A DNA stretch of 35,071 bases from UBA5189 sp035631615 (GCA_035631615.1 DASQIK010000067.1:1-35071); one strand, 5' to 3'. Shown: positions 16,375 to 24,665, counted from the stretch's first letter. The notes: a model not told the origin generated them from the letters alone. Numbers and translations are program-made.

Positions 16375-18023
16375 CTCGCTCCTTCCCCGGAGATCACGGT
16401 CGTGAAGTGTCGCTCATCCCGGCGTCGAAGCTCGGCGCCGCGCTTCCAGATCGCGTACTCGAGCGAGTCGCCGAGGGCGATCGCCGAGGCCGCGATGATG
16501 TTCGTGTCGGAGCCCATGGTCGACCATTCAAGGGCGCCGTCGGTCGATTCGATCGTCACCCGCGTCTTCGCCGCGGTCGCCGACCCGGAATCGATGATCC
16601 GGACCTTGTAGTCGTACAGGTGGACCGAGTCGAGGACCGGGTAGAAGGCGCGAAGGGCCTTGCGCAACGCCGCGTCGAGCGCGTTGACCGGCCCGTTGCC
16701 CTCCGCAGCGGTGTGGAGCAGCTCGCCGTCGACCTCGACCTTGACCGTCGCCTCGGCGCGCAGCTCGGCGCCCGCCCGCTGCTCGACCAGGCACGTGTAG
16801 TCGACGATCCGGAACGGCGGCGCGTAGCCGGCCTGGTGGCGCCGGATCAGGAGCTCGAACGACGCCTCGGCGCCCTCGAACGAGAGGCCCTCGCTCTCGA
16901 GTTGCTTGATCAGGTTCGAGAGCACGCCCGGCTCGACGATGCCATCGAGCTGGAGACCCAGCTGGCGCGCCCGGATCGAGGTGTTCGCGCGGCCGCCGAG
17001 CTCGGATACGACGAGCCGGCCGGCGTTGCCGACCGCGGTCGGGTCGATGTGCTGGTAGCTCCGCTCGACCTTGGCGACGGCGGCGCCGTGGACGCCGCCC
17101 TTGTGCGCGAACGCCGAGCGCCCGACGTACGGCTGGTAGTCATTCGGCGCCTGGTTCGCGATCTCGGCAACGGCGCGGGACAGGTCGGTGAGCGCGGTGA
17201 GGTCGCCGCCACCGAGCGGCCGCAGCTCGAGGTTGGTCTTCAGCGCCAGGCCGGCGAGCACGCTCACCATGTTGGCGTTGCCGGTTCGCTCGCCGTAGCC
17301 GTTGATCGTCGCCTGCACGTGGCGGACGCCGGCCTGCACCGCCGCCAGGGAGTTCGCCACCGCGAGCTCCGCGTCGTTGTGGGTGTGGATGCCGAAGGTG
17401 AGCGGCCCGGCGTCCGCGAGCCCTGCCCGGGCGGCGGCCAGGATTGCCAGCAGCTCGCCGGTCAGCGTGCCGCCATTGGTGTCGCACAGCACCAGCGTCC
17501 TGGCGCCGCCCTCCACGGCCGCCCGCAGCGTCCGGAGCGCGTACGCGGGATTCGCCTTGTAGCCGTCGAAGAAATGCTCGGCGTCGTAGACCAGCTCGCG
17601 GCCCTCGTCGACGATCAGGCGGACGCTCTCGGCGATCATCGCCAGGTTCTCGTCGAGTGTCGCCCCGAGGACCTCGGTGACATGCAGCTCCCAGCTCTTG
17701 CCGAAGATCGTCACGACGGGCGTCTCGGCGCGGAGGAGCTCGACCAGGTTCGGGTCGTCCTTCGCGGCGTTCGAGCGGTGACGCGTCGAGCCGAACGCGG
17801 CGAGCCTGGCCGTCGTCCAGCGCAGGTCCTTCGCGGCCTTGAAGAATTCCACGTCCTTGGGGTTCGAGCCGGGCCAGCCGCCCTCGACGTAGGGCATGCC
17901 GTACTCGTCGAGGAGGCGCGCGACGCGGAGCTTGTCGGCGAGCGACAGGGTGATGTTCTCGCCCTGCGTCCCATCGCGGAGCGTCGTGTCGTACAGGATG
18001 ACGGGCTGCTCGATTCCGGTCAT
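16371..18023 (-). CDS. cimA: (R)-citramalate synthase
   Basis: Condenses pyruvate with acetyl-CoA to citramalate, the first step of the threonine-independent route to 2-oxobutyrate and isoleucine. The 550-residue product has the DRE-TIM barrel starting DTTLRDGTQGENI (12-24), the motif YVEGGWPGSNPKD typical of the CimA branch rather than LeuA, the metal-binding HTHND and GYGERTGNAN. The GG-x-HG-A sequence AHKGGVHGAAV follows. The C-terminal regulatory domain (about 430-535) contains AEGNGPVNALD and DTNIIAASAIALGDSLEYA. ATG 18023 overlaps the leuB stop (ATGA). Its products would be processed by LeuCD and LeuB, also encoded in this window. The Pfam family also includes homocitrate synthases, but length and motifs fit CimA. 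Confidence 0.9.
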   Translation of the reverse strand: MTGIEQPVILYDTTLRDGTQGENITLSLADKLRVARLLDEYGMPYVEGGWPGSNPKDVEFFKAAKDLRWTTARLAAFGSTRHRSNAAKDDPNLVELLRAETPVVTIFGKSWELHVTEVLGATLDENLAMIAESVRLIVDEGRELVYDAEHFFDGYKANPAYALRTLRAAVEGGARTLVLCDTNGGTLTGELLAILAAARAGLADAGPLTFGIHTHNDAELAVANSLAAVQAGVRHVQATINGYGERTGNANMVSVLAGLALKTNLELRPLGGGDLTALTDLSRAVAEIANQAPNDYQPYVGRSAFAHKGGVHGAAVAKVERSYQHIDPTAVGNAGRLVVSELGGRANTSIRARQLGLQLDGIVEPGVLSNLIKQLESEGLSFEGAEASFELLIRRHQAGYAPPFRIVDYTCLVEQRAGAELRAEATVKVEVDGELLHTAAEGNGPVNALDAALRKALRAFYPVLDSVHLYDYKVRIIDSGSATAAKTRVTIESTDGALEWSTMGSDTNIIAASAIALGDSLEYAIWKRGAELRRRDERHFTTVISGEGAR

Positions 18024-19150
18024 GTGGTTGCGCCAACCGCTGCGCCGAGCCGCTCGACGATCGCGACGGTCATCGCGCGCGTCCCGACGACCGTGATCCC
18101 GGTACGATTGCCGTCGGGCGGGAGGAGGTCTGCCGTCCGGTAGCCGTCGTCGATTGCCGCCCCGACCGCCGCCTCGACCGACGCGGCGGCCGCCTCGAGC
18201 GCGAGGGACCAGCGCAGGAGCATCGCCGCCGACAGGATCGTGCCGGCGGGGTTGGCGAGGTCGCGGCCCGCGATGTCGGGCGCCGAGCCGTGGATCGGCT
18301 CGTACAGGCCGAACCGGCCGTGCTCGGTCCGCCGCTCCCCCACCGAGGCCGAAGGCAGCATCCCCAGGCTGCCGGCCAGCACCGCCGCCTCGTCGGAGAG
18401 GATGTCGCCGAACAGGTTCTCGGTGACGAGGACGTCGAACGACGCGGGCCGGCGCACGAGCAGCATCGCGCAGGAGTCGACCAGCTGGTGGTTGACCTCG
18501 ACGCCGGGGTAGTCGCCACGGATCTCGTCGACGACCTTGCGCCACAGCCTCGACGTCGACAGGACGTTGGCCTTGTCGACGCTGGTCAGCCGGCCGCGCC
18601 GGCCCTGCGCCAGCTCGAACGCGAGCCGGACCACTCGCCGGATCTCGCCCTCCGTGTACCAGAGCGTGTCGATGCCGACGCGGCCCTCGGGCGTGTCGCG
18701 CTGCTCCGACGGCCGGCCGAAGTACAGCCCCGATGTGAGCTCGCGGACGATCAGCAGGTCGACGCCCTCGAGAACCTCGGGCCGGATCGGTGATGCGGGC
18801 ACCAGCGCCGGGAGCACCGTGACCGGTCGGAGGTTCGCGAACAGCTCGAGGCCGCCGCGCAGCGCGAACAGCGCCTGCTCCGGGCGCACCATTGCATCGG
18901 GATCGTCCCAGCGCGGCCCCCCGACCGCCCCCAGGAGCACGGCATCGCACGCCGCGACCGCGTCCAGGTCCTCCGGCCGGAGCGCGGCCCCGTAGGCATC
19001 GATCGCCGCCCCGCCGGCCATGACGTCAAGCCACTGGATCGCGAATCCGTCGCGCGCCGCGACCGCGTCGAGCACGGAGCGCGCGGCGGCGACCACCTCC
19101 GGGCCAACCCCGTCGCCCCCGATCGAGGCGATCCGATAGCTCGCGGGCAT
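18020..19150 (-). CDS. leuB: 3-isopropylmalate dehydrogenase
   Basis: NAD-dependent oxidative decarboxylation of 3-isopropylmalate in leucine synthesis; the same enzyme can act on erythro-3-methylmalate in the citramalate route. The 376 residues show the beta-decarboxylating dehydrogenase signature: IGGDGVGPEVV (9-19), GAVGGPRWDD, LRPVTVLPALV, IVRELTSGLYFG and the substrate-site Lys in TSVDKANVL. The metal motif is VTENLFGDILSDEAAVLAGSLGMLPSA, and EPIHGSAPDIAG is the NAD-binding loop. ATG 19150 begins 2 nt after the leuA stop, and the end overlaps cimA. It is complete, with normal length and no anomalies. Confidence 0.95.
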   Translation of the reverse strand: MPASYRIASIGGDGVGPEVVAAARSVLDAVAARDGFAIQWLDVMAGGAAIDAYGAALRPEDLDAVAACDAVLLGAVGGPRWDDPDAMVRPEQALFALRGGLELFANLRPVTVLPALVPASPIRPEVLEGVDLLIVRELTSGLYFGRPSEQRDTPEGRVGIDTLWYTEGEIRRVVRLAFELAQGRRGRLTSVDKANVLSTSRLWRKVVDEIRGDYPGVEVNHQLVDSCAMLLVRRPASFDVLVTENLFGDILSDEAAVLAGSLGMLPSASVGERRTEHGRFGLYEPIHGSAPDIAGRDLANPAGTILSAAMLLRWSLALEAAAASVEAAVGAAIDDGYRTADLLPPDGNRTGITVVGTRAMTVAIVERLGAAVGATT

Positions 19151-19152
19151 CG

Positions 19153-20796
19153 TCAGGGCAGCTCGGTGGTGCGCGTCGCCACGAACGCAGAAGCTGCCGA
19201 TCCCGTGGCACCGTGGAGCTTGTTGACCGCCACGAGATAGGCCTCGATCGAGGCCTCGATGATGTTCGTGCTCAACCCGTGGCCGGACACGATGAGCGCC
19301 CCCGGCCCGCCGTCGATGGAGCGCCGGCAGCGCACGAGCACGCGGCCCTGGGCATCCTCGCCACCCGAGACCGCCTTGATCTCGTATGTCTGGAGCACCG
19401 GGTGCCAGCCGAACACCGGCTCGACCACCGCATCTACTGCCTCGAACAGCGCGTCGACCGGGCCGTTGCCGATTGCTGCCTTGGCGTGATCCTCGCCTCC
19501 GACCGTCAGCGAAACCATACCCGTCGCCTTGCCGCCGTGGGACGAAGTGACGTTCCAGCCCTCGAGCCGGACGGCTTGCGGGACCTCGGAGACGCGCTGC
19601 TCGACGAGGGCGATCAGGTCGTCATCGGTGACGTCCTTCTTCTCGTCCGCGAGGTCCATCGCCTGCCGGTAGACCGCGTCGAGCGCATCGCCCTCGAGGT
19701 CGTAGCCGAGCCCCGCGAGCCGGTTCGCGAGGCCGCGCCGCCCGGACAGCTTGCCGATGGTGATCGACGAGCCGGTCAGCCCGACCGACTGCGGGGTCAT
19801 GATCTCGTAGGTCAGCGGGTTCTTGATCACGCCGTCCTGATGGATGCCCGACTCGTGGGCGAACGCGTTGCCACCGACGATGGCCTTGTTCGGCTGGATC
19901 GCGAAGCCGGTCAGGTAGCTGACCAGGCGCGACGCGGCGGTCAGGTGCTCGGTCTGGACGCCGCTGGCGAGGTCCGGGAACTGGGTCGGACGCGTGCGGA
20001 GCGCCATCACGACCTCCTCGAGCGAGGCATTGCCGGCGCGCTCGCCGAGGCCGTTGATCGTGACCTCGACCTGTCGGGCGCCGGCCTGCACGGCCGCGAG
20101 GGTGTTCGCGGTCGCGAGCCCGAGATCGTTGTGGCAGTGGACCGAGATCGTCGCCTGGCTGCCGAGGAGGGCGACGGCGCGAGCCACCAGCGCCGCGAAC
20201 TCCGACGGGATCGCGTAGCCGACCGTGTCCGGGATGTTGATCGTCGACGCCCCGGCCTCGACGACCGCCTCGTAGACCTTGAGCAGGAACTCGGGATCGG
20301 TGCGCGAGGCGTCCTCGGCGCTGAACTCGACCTCGACGTCGCGCCCGAGCTGCTGCCGACCGTAGGCGACCCAGCGCACGGCCTCGGCGAGCGCGGTCTC
20401 GCGATCGATCCGGAGCTTGTGCTTGAGATGGATGTCGCTCGTCGCGATGAACACATGGAGGTGCGGCCGCTCCGCGACCTTGATCGCCTCGATCGCTCGC
20501 TGCGGGTCGCCATCGCGACAGCGCGCGAGCGCGGCGACCGCGATCCCGCCCCTGGTCTCGCGCGCGATGCGGTTGACGGCCTCGAAGTCGCCGTTCGAGG
20601 CGGCCGGGAAGCCCGCCTCGATGACGTCGACCTTCAGGCGCGTGAGCTGGCGCGCGACCTCGAGCTTCTCGGCGGCGGTGAGGCCCGCGCCGGGCGCCTG
20701 CTCGCCGTCCCGGAGCGTGGTGTCGAAGACGCGGACGCGGTCGCTCGCGGTGAGCGGCCCTGCCGGGCGGGGGCGGGAGCGGGCCGCTCGGGCCAT
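19153..20796 (-). CDS. leuA: 2-isopropylmalate synthase
   Basis: First committed step of leucine synthesis: acetyl-CoA plus 2-oxoisovalerate gives 2-isopropylmalate. The protein has 547 residues. The catalytic barrel begins VFDTTLRDGEQAPGAG (23-38) and includes VIEAGFPAAS, ISVHCHNDLG with the two metal His, and GLGERAGNASLEE. The linker region GNAFAHESGIHQDG is diagnostic of LeuA. The C-terminal leucine-binding domain (about 420-540) has AAIGNGPVDALFEAVD, GGEDAQGRVLV and STNIIEASIEAYLVAVN. Feedback inhibition by leucine is therefore expected. ATG 20796 shares one base with the ilvC stop (TGATG). The frame extends upstream through ilvC, but only as shadow. It is complete. Confidence 0.95.
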   Translation of the reverse strand: MARAARSRPRPAGPLTASDRVRVFDTTLRDGEQAPGAGLTAAEKLEVARQLTRLKVDVIEAGFPAASNGDFEAVNRIARETRGGIAVAALARCRDGDPQRAIEAIKVAERPHLHVFIATSDIHLKHKLRIDRETALAEAVRWVAYGRQQLGRDVEVEFSAEDASRTDPEFLLKVYEAVVEAGASTINIPDTVGYAIPSEFAALVARAVALLGSQATISVHCHNDLGLATANTLAAVQAGARQVEVTINGLGERAGNASLEEVVMALRTRPTQFPDLASGVQTEHLTAASRLVSYLTGFAIQPNKAIVGGNAFAHESGIHQDGVIKNPLTYEIMTPQSVGLTGSSITIGKLSGRRGLANRLAGLGYDLEGDALDAVYRQAMDLADEKKDVTDDDLIALVEQRVSEVPQAVRLEGWNVTSSHGGKATGMVSLTVGGEDHAKAAIGNGPVDALFEAVDAVVEPVFGWHPVLQTYEIKAVSGGEDAQGRVLVRCRRSIDGGPGALIVSGHGLSTNIIEASIEAYLVAVNKLHGATGSAASAFVATRTTELP

Positions 20797-21866
20797 CAGC
20801 GGGCGGACTCGGTGCCCGCCGCGGGCCTGGCAGCCGACGTCGCCGCGGCCTGGGCCTCGCCGGCGTGGACGACGACCGGGTTGAGGAACGGCATCTGGGC
20901 GCGCAGCTCCGCACCGACCTGCTCGATCTGGTGGTTGCGATCGCGCTCGCGCAGCTCGCGGAACTCGGCGCCGCCGGCCTCCTGGACGGCGATCCAGCGA
21001 TTCGCGAAGGCGCCGCTCTGGATGTCGCCCAGGACGTCCTTCATCGTCGCCTTGACGCCCTCGGCGACTCGCGGGCCGGAGACGTAGTCGCCGTACTCGG
21101 CGGTGTCGCTGACGCTGAAGCGCATGAAGTTGAGGCCGCCCCGGTACATCAGGTCGACGATGAGCTTGAGCTCGTGCATCGTCTCGAAGTAGGCCAGCTC
21201 CGGCTGATAGCCGGCCTCGACCAAGGTTTCGAACGCGGCCTTGATCAGCGCCGAGACGCCGCCGCACAGGAGCGCCTGCTCGCCGAACAGGTCCGTCTCG
21301 GTCTCCTCCTTGAACGTCGTCTCGAGCACTCCGGCGCGCGTCGCACCGATGGCGCGCGCGTACGCGAGCGTCCGTGCTCGCGCCGTTCCGGTGCTGTCCT
21401 GCTCGACGGCAAAGAGCGCCGGGACCCCGCCCCCAGCCGAGTACACGCTGCGAAGCAGGTGCCCGGGCCCCTTCGGGGCGACCATCCCGACGTCGATGCC
21501 GGGGCCTGGCGTGATCCGCCCGAACCGGATGTTGAAGCCGTGGGCAAACATCAGCAGGGTTCCGGGCTTCATGTTCGGCGCGATCTCGGCGTCGTAGACG
21601 GCCTTCTGGGCGGTATCCGGGACGAGGACCATGACGACGTCGGCGGCCTGGACCGCCTCGGCGACCGACCCGACGCGCAGGCCCGCCGCCTCGGCCAGCG
21701 CTCGGCTCTTGGACCCCTCGGCGAGCCCGACGATCACGTCGACGCCGGAATCACGGAGGTTGAGCGCGTGCGCGTGCCCCTGGCTGCCGTATCCGATCAC
21801 GGCCACGAACTGGCCCGCGAGCGCGCCGGGGTCGACGTCGTCGTCGTAGTACATGCGTGCCGTCAC
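20796..21866 (-). CDS. ilvC: Ketol-acid reductoisomerase (class I)
   Basis: Isomerises and reduces acetolactate or acetohydroxybutyrate to the dihydroxy acids of Val/Leu and Ile synthesis. The protein has 356 residues, class I length plus a 20-residue Ala-rich tail. The Rossmann motif is VIGYGSQGHAHALNL (23-37). The cofactor-specificity loop reads GLAEGSKSRALA (47-58), lacking the Arg that commonly follows GL in NADPH-using enzymes. The knotted all-helical domain has KGPGHLLR, ETETDLFGEQALLCGG (Mg-binding Asp and Glu) and ETMHELKLIVDLMYRGG. GTG 21866 overlaps the ilvN stop (GTGA) and has GAGGAGG 12 nt upstream; ATG 21854 is a weaker alternative. It is complete. Confidence 0.95.
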   Translation of the reverse strand: MTARMYYDDDVDPGALAGQFVAVIGYGSQGHAHALNLRDSGVDVIVGLAEGSKSRALAEAAGLRVGSVAEAVQAADVVMVLVPDTAQKAVYDAEIAPNMKPGTLLMFAHGFNIRFGRITPGPGIDVGMVAPKGPGHLLRSVYSAGGGVPALFAVEQDSTGTARARTLAYARAIGATRAGVLETTFKEETETDLFGEQALLCGGVSALIKAAFETLVEAGYQPELAYFETMHELKLIVDLMYRGGLNFMRFSVSDTAEYGDYVSGPRVAEGVKATMKDVLGDIQSGAFANRWIAVQEAGGAEFRELRERDRNHQIEQVGAELRAQMPFLNPVVVHAGEAQAAATSAARPAAGTESAR

Positions 21867-22447
21867 TTCTTCACTGCCTCCTCGATGGATCCGGCGCCGC
21901 GCGCCATGACCACGGCCCCGGTACGGACCAGCTCCTTGATGCCGAAGCCGCGGACAACCGCGATGAACGCGTCGACCTCCGCCTCGCTGCCGCTCACCTC
22001 GGCGATGACCGCCTCGGCCGCGACGTCGAGCACGCGACCGCGCGCCAGCTCGATCACCTTGAGCACCTCGGCCCGGCTCGAGTCCGTCACCCGCAGCTTG
22101 ATCAGCGCGAGCTCGTGCTCGACCGTCGGCTCGGCGGTGACGTCCTGGACCTTGAGCACGTCGATCAACCGGTACAGCTGCTTCGCCGCCTGCTCGACCG
22201 CGATGTCGTCGCCGTGGAGGCTGATCGTCATGCGCGACCGGCCCGGGTGGTCGGTGCGGCTGACCGCGAGCGAGTCGATGTTGAAGTTGCGGGCGCGCAT
22301 CAGGCTCGACACCCGGTTCAGGACGCCGGGCTTGTCGACGACGATGGCCACGAGGCGGTGGAGCTGCTGCTGCCCGCCGCCCGGGAGCGCGCGCGGCGGC
22401 GGCGCGCTGTGCGCGGGCGTCGCGAGGGACTGGTCGGTGGCGCTCAC
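21863..22447 (-). CDS. ilvN: Acetolactate synthase, regulatory small subunit
   Basis: A small subunit that stimulates the IlvB catalytic subunit and gives it feedback control by valine. The 194 residues begin with a Pro/Gln-rich leader of about 28 residues, then an ACT domain (about 29-105) starting HRLVAIVVDKPGVLNRVSSL, with MRARNFNIDSLAVS and the Gly/Asn-type effector site. The C-terminal small-subunit domain (about 110-190) has ELALIKLRV, FGIKELVRTG and the final MARG. GTG 22447 overlaps the ilvB stop as GTGA, giving coupled, presumably balanced synthesis of both subunits. A longer frame upstream is ilvB shadow. It is normal in length. Confidence 0.93.
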   Translation of the reverse strand: MSATDQSLATPAHSAPPPRALPGGGQQQLHRLVAIVVDKPGVLNRVSSLMRARNFNIDSLAVSRTDHPGRSRMTISLHGDDIAVEQAAKQLYRLIDVLKVQDVTAEPTVEHELALIKLRVTDSSRAEVLKVIELARGRVLDVAAEAVIAEVSGSEAEVDAFIAVVRGFGIKELVRTGAVVMARGAGSIEEAVKK

Positions 22448-24309
22448 TCGGCGGTCCCCCACTCCTCGATCAGGTCGGACAGGCCCTTCCCTGCCGGCAT
22501 CATCGGGAACACGTTCTGCTCGCCAGCGATCTCGAACCAGACGAGGGCGGGCCCCTTGACGTCCTGCGCGAATTTGATCGCCTCGTCGACCTCGGCCGGC
22601 GTTGCGGCCTTCATCGACGGGATGCCATACGCCTCGGCAAGCTTCAGGTAGTCCGGACCCATGAGATGCGCCGAGTGGAAGTTGCCGGCGTAGATGATCT
22701 CCTGCCACTGCCGGATCATCCCGAGCTTCTTGTTGTCGAAGAGCGCGATCTTGACCGGGATCTCATCCTGGACGAGCGTCATCAGCTCCTGCGACGTCAT
22801 CTGGAAGCCCCCGTCGCCGACGATCGCCCAGACCTCGCGCTCGGGCACACCGAGCGCGGCGCCCATCGCAGCAGGCACGGCGTAGCCCATGGTCCCGAGG
22901 CCGCCGGAGGACAGGTGCGTGTTCGGGTGGCGGAAGCCGGCGTACCGAGCGAGCCACATCTGGTTCTGGCCCACGTCGCCGACATAGATGCCCTCGTGAT
23001 CCGTCAGCTCGCCGATGCGCTCGACGACGTAGTCGGCCGACAGCTGCCCGTCGCGCCAGGCCCCCGAGCCGTGCCACGAGCTCCCCTCCGATTCGCGCTT
23101 CCACTCGGCGAGCTGCTGGAGGTAGGGAGCGCGCGTCTCGGCGGAGACCGCCTCGACCATCGGCGTGAGCGTCGCGAGGACGCGCTTCGCGTCGCCGACG
23201 ATCGGCACCTCGACCGCGACGTTCTTGCCGATCTCGGCCGGGTGGATGTCGACGTGGACGATCCGCGCGTACGGCGCGTAGGTCCGGACATTGCCGGTGA
23301 CCCGGTCGTCGAACCGCATCCCGAGCGCGACCAGGAGGTCGGCCGACTGGATCGCCCGATTCACGTGCTTCCAGCCGTGCATGCCCATGAACCCGTAGGC
23401 GAGCGGATGCCGCTCGTCGAGCGCGCCGATGCCGAGCAGGGTCCACGCGACCGGGGCGTTGAGCTTCTCGGCGAAGGCGAGGAGCTCCGCCTCGGCGCCG
23501 GCGTGGAGAATGCCGTGGCCGGCGAGGATCACCGGCCGCTCGGCGGCGGCGATCTCGGCCGCCGCGAGCTTCAGCTGCTTGTAGTTGCCGTCCATCGTCG
23601 GGCGGAAGCCCGGCAGGCCCGCGACGACGTCATCTGCGGAGGGGTGCCCGGCTGCCGTCTCCTGCTGGAGCGCGTCCTTGGTGATGTCGACGTGGACCGG
23701 ACCCGGCCGGCCGCTCCGGGCGATGTGGAACGCCTCGGCGATGACCCGCGGCAGCTCGTTGGCGTCGCGGACCAGGTAGTTGTGCTTGGTCATCGGGAGG
23801 GTGATGCCGTTGATGTCGATCTCCTGGAACGCGTCCTTGCCGATCAGGGCCGAAGGCACGTTGCCGGTGATCGCGACCATCGGGATCGAGTCGAGCATCG
23901 CGGTGCCGATGCCGGTGACGAGGTTCGTCGCCCCCGGGCCGGAGGTGCCCATGCACACGCCGACCTTGCCCGTCGCCCGGGCATAGCCATCGGCAGCGTG
24001 GGCGCCGCCCTGCTCGTGCCGGACGAGGACGTGGCGGAGCTGCGGGTAGTCGCCGAGGATGTCGTACAGGGGCAGGATCACGCCGCCGGGATAGCTGAAC
24101 ATGACGTCGACGCCCTGGCGGAGCAGGGCCTCGCACAGCACGTCGGCGCCGATCCGCGGGCGAGATCCGCGCTCGCCGGCAGGAACGGACGAGGTCGACG
24201 AGCCCTCGTGCAGCATCTCGCGCTGCGCCCGCTCCACGGCGGCGGCGTGCTCGGTGCCCTCGGCCGGCATGTGGCTCCGGCGCGCGCGGTCGCGCTTCGT
24301 CAGCGTCAC
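22444..24309 (-). CDS. ilvB: Acetolactate synthase, catalytic large subunit
   Basis: ThDP- and FAD-dependent enzyme making acetolactate and acetohydroxybutyrate, the first shared step to Val, Leu and Ile. The 621 residues have an unusually long polar N-terminus of about 50. The PYR domain follows with FSYPGGVILPLYD and catalytic Glu in VLVRHEQGGAHAADGYARATG, then the herbicide/FAD-region pieces GMHGWKHVNRA and GMRFDDRVTGN. The PP domain has GGLGTMGYAVPAAMGA and the GDGGFQMTSQEL...DNKKLGMIRQWQ cofactor motif. GTG 24309 is preceded by GGAGGG about 10 nt upstream; ATG 24270 with GGAG is an in-frame alternative. It is first in the long operon after the terminator-containing leader. It is distinct from the AlsS-like gene at 10.4-12.1 kb. 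Confidence 0.95.
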   Translation of the reverse strand: MTLTKRDRARRSHMPAEGTEHAAAVERAQREMLHEGSSTSSVPAGERGSRPRIGADVLCEALLRQGVDVMFSYPGGVILPLYDILGDYPQLRHVLVRHEQGGAHAADGYARATGKVGVCMGTSGPGATNLVTGIGTAMLDSIPMVAITGNVPSALIGKDAFQEIDINGITLPMTKHNYLVRDANELPRVIAEAFHIARSGRPGPVHVDITKDALQQETAAGHPSADDVVAGLPGFRPTMDGNYKQLKLAAAEIAAAERPVILAGHGILHAGAEAELLAFAEKLNAPVAWTLLGIGALDERHPLAYGFMGMHGWKHVNRAIQSADLLVALGMRFDDRVTGNVRTYAPYARIVHVDIHPAEIGKNVAVEVPIVGDAKRVLATLTPMVEAVSAETRAPYLQQLAEWKRESEGSSWHGSGAWRDGQLSADYVVERIGELTDHEGIYVGDVGQNQMWLARYAGFRHPNTHLSSGGLGTMGYAVPAAMGAALGVPEREVWAIVGDGGFQMTSQELMTLVQDEIPVKIALFDNKKLGMIRQWQEIIYAGNFHSAHLMGPDYLKLAEAYGIPSMKAATPAEVDEAIKFAQDVKGPALVWFEIAGEQNVFPMMPAGKGLSDLIEEWGTAE

Positions 24310-24360
24310 GATCGTTCGCCCTCCGGTTCGATCACGTGGCCTCCGTCGCCGCCTCGCGGC

Positions 24361-24393
24361 AGAAAGCAAAACCCCCGCCTCTCGGCGGGGGTT
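24361..24393 (-). terminator. Intrinsic terminator (attenuator stem 3:4) upstream of ilvB
   Basis: On the minus strand AACCCCCGCC (24393-24384) pairs with GGCGGGGGTT (24379-24370): a 10-bp, mostly GC stem with a GAGA tetraloop, followed by TTTTGCTTTCT. This is a textbook Rho-independent terminator. It lies 27 nt after the leader ORF stop and about 50 nt before the ilvB start, inside the operon's leader, so it must be conditional for the operon to be expressed. Confidence 0.9.
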
Positions 24394-24482
24394 CCGGTTG
24401 GTCTTCGGTGGTGAGTCGCTAGCTGCGACCGTCCCTCCGCGTCCCTCCGTGCTCCCGCCGAGCGCCGGTAATGAGGAGCACG
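24370..24482 (-). promoter_or_regulatory. Predicted ribosome-mediated attenuator of the ilv-leu operon
   Basis: Four RNA segments are visible on the minus strand. Segment 1 CGTGCTCC (24482-24475), within consecutive Leu-Val-Leu-Leu-Ile codons of the leader ORF, pairs perfectly with GGAGCACG (24455-24448). The neighbouring CTCGGCGGG (24462-24454) pairs perfectly over 9 bp with CCCGCCGAG (24389-24381), which is the terminator's 5' arm and part of its loop. The terminator itself is 24393-24370. A ribosome stalled for lack of charged Leu/Val/Ile-tRNA would mask segment 1 and favour the antiterminator; smooth translation would allow the terminator. This follows the E. coli ilv/leu logic and is inferred from sequence only. 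The two upstream pairings overlap by just 2 nt, so mutual exclusion is partly topological. Confidence 0.7.
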
Positions 24483-24625
24483 AGGCTCTCAATCCCGACC
24501 AGGATCGAGCGGATAAGGGAGAGGACGGGTACCTCGGGGCTCTCGGCCGGCAGCTGCACGCGGCGGCCGTCGGACGTCACGGCGACGCGGACGGGGCGGC
24601 GGTCAGGCTGGTCGAAGAGGCCCAT
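24419..24625 (-). CDS. Putative ilv-leu leader peptide (68 aa)
   Basis: A 68-codon ORF ending in TAG 27 nt before the attenuator terminator. Residues 32-52 contain 14 Ile, Leu or Val out of 21, ending in the run L48-V-L-L-I52; the remainder is polar and basic (ARREHGGTRRDGRS). Several of the branched-chain codons are ones rarely used in this GC-rich DNA: GTA32, CTT37, ATT45 and ATT52. The L48-I52 codons coincide with segment 1 of the alternative hairpins, which supports a regulatory rather than a protein role. ATG 24625 lies 10 nt after a -10-like TAGACT, with no ribosome-binding site, suggesting a leaderless or near-leaderless message. It is much longer than enterobacterial leaders; translation from an internal GTG (codon 23 or 49) or a genuine small membrane protein are alternatives. 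Confidence 0.6.
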   Translation of the reverse strand: MGLFDQPDRRPVRVAVTSDGRRVQLPAESPEVPVLSLIRSILVGIESLVLLITGARREHGGTRRDGRS

Positions 24626-24635
24626 TGGTGTGCGC

Positions 24636-24665
24636 AGTCTACGGGGCGGATCCTTGAATGCGCAA
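24636..24665 (-). promoter_or_regulatory. Putative promoter of the ilv-leu operon
   Basis: On the minus strand TTGCGC (24665-24660) and TAGACT (24641-24636) are 18 bp apart, matching 3 of 6 and 4 of 6 consensus bases. The -10 ends 10 nt before the leader ORF ATG, so transcription would start at or just before that codon. It lies in the gap between the XRE gene and the leader ORF. Confidence 0.45.

Noticed and set aside
24361..24480. T-box leader upstream of ilvB
   Set aside because: No T-box sequence or specifier stem is present on the minus strand. The GGTGG seen is on the other strand, and the leader ORF explains the terminator better.
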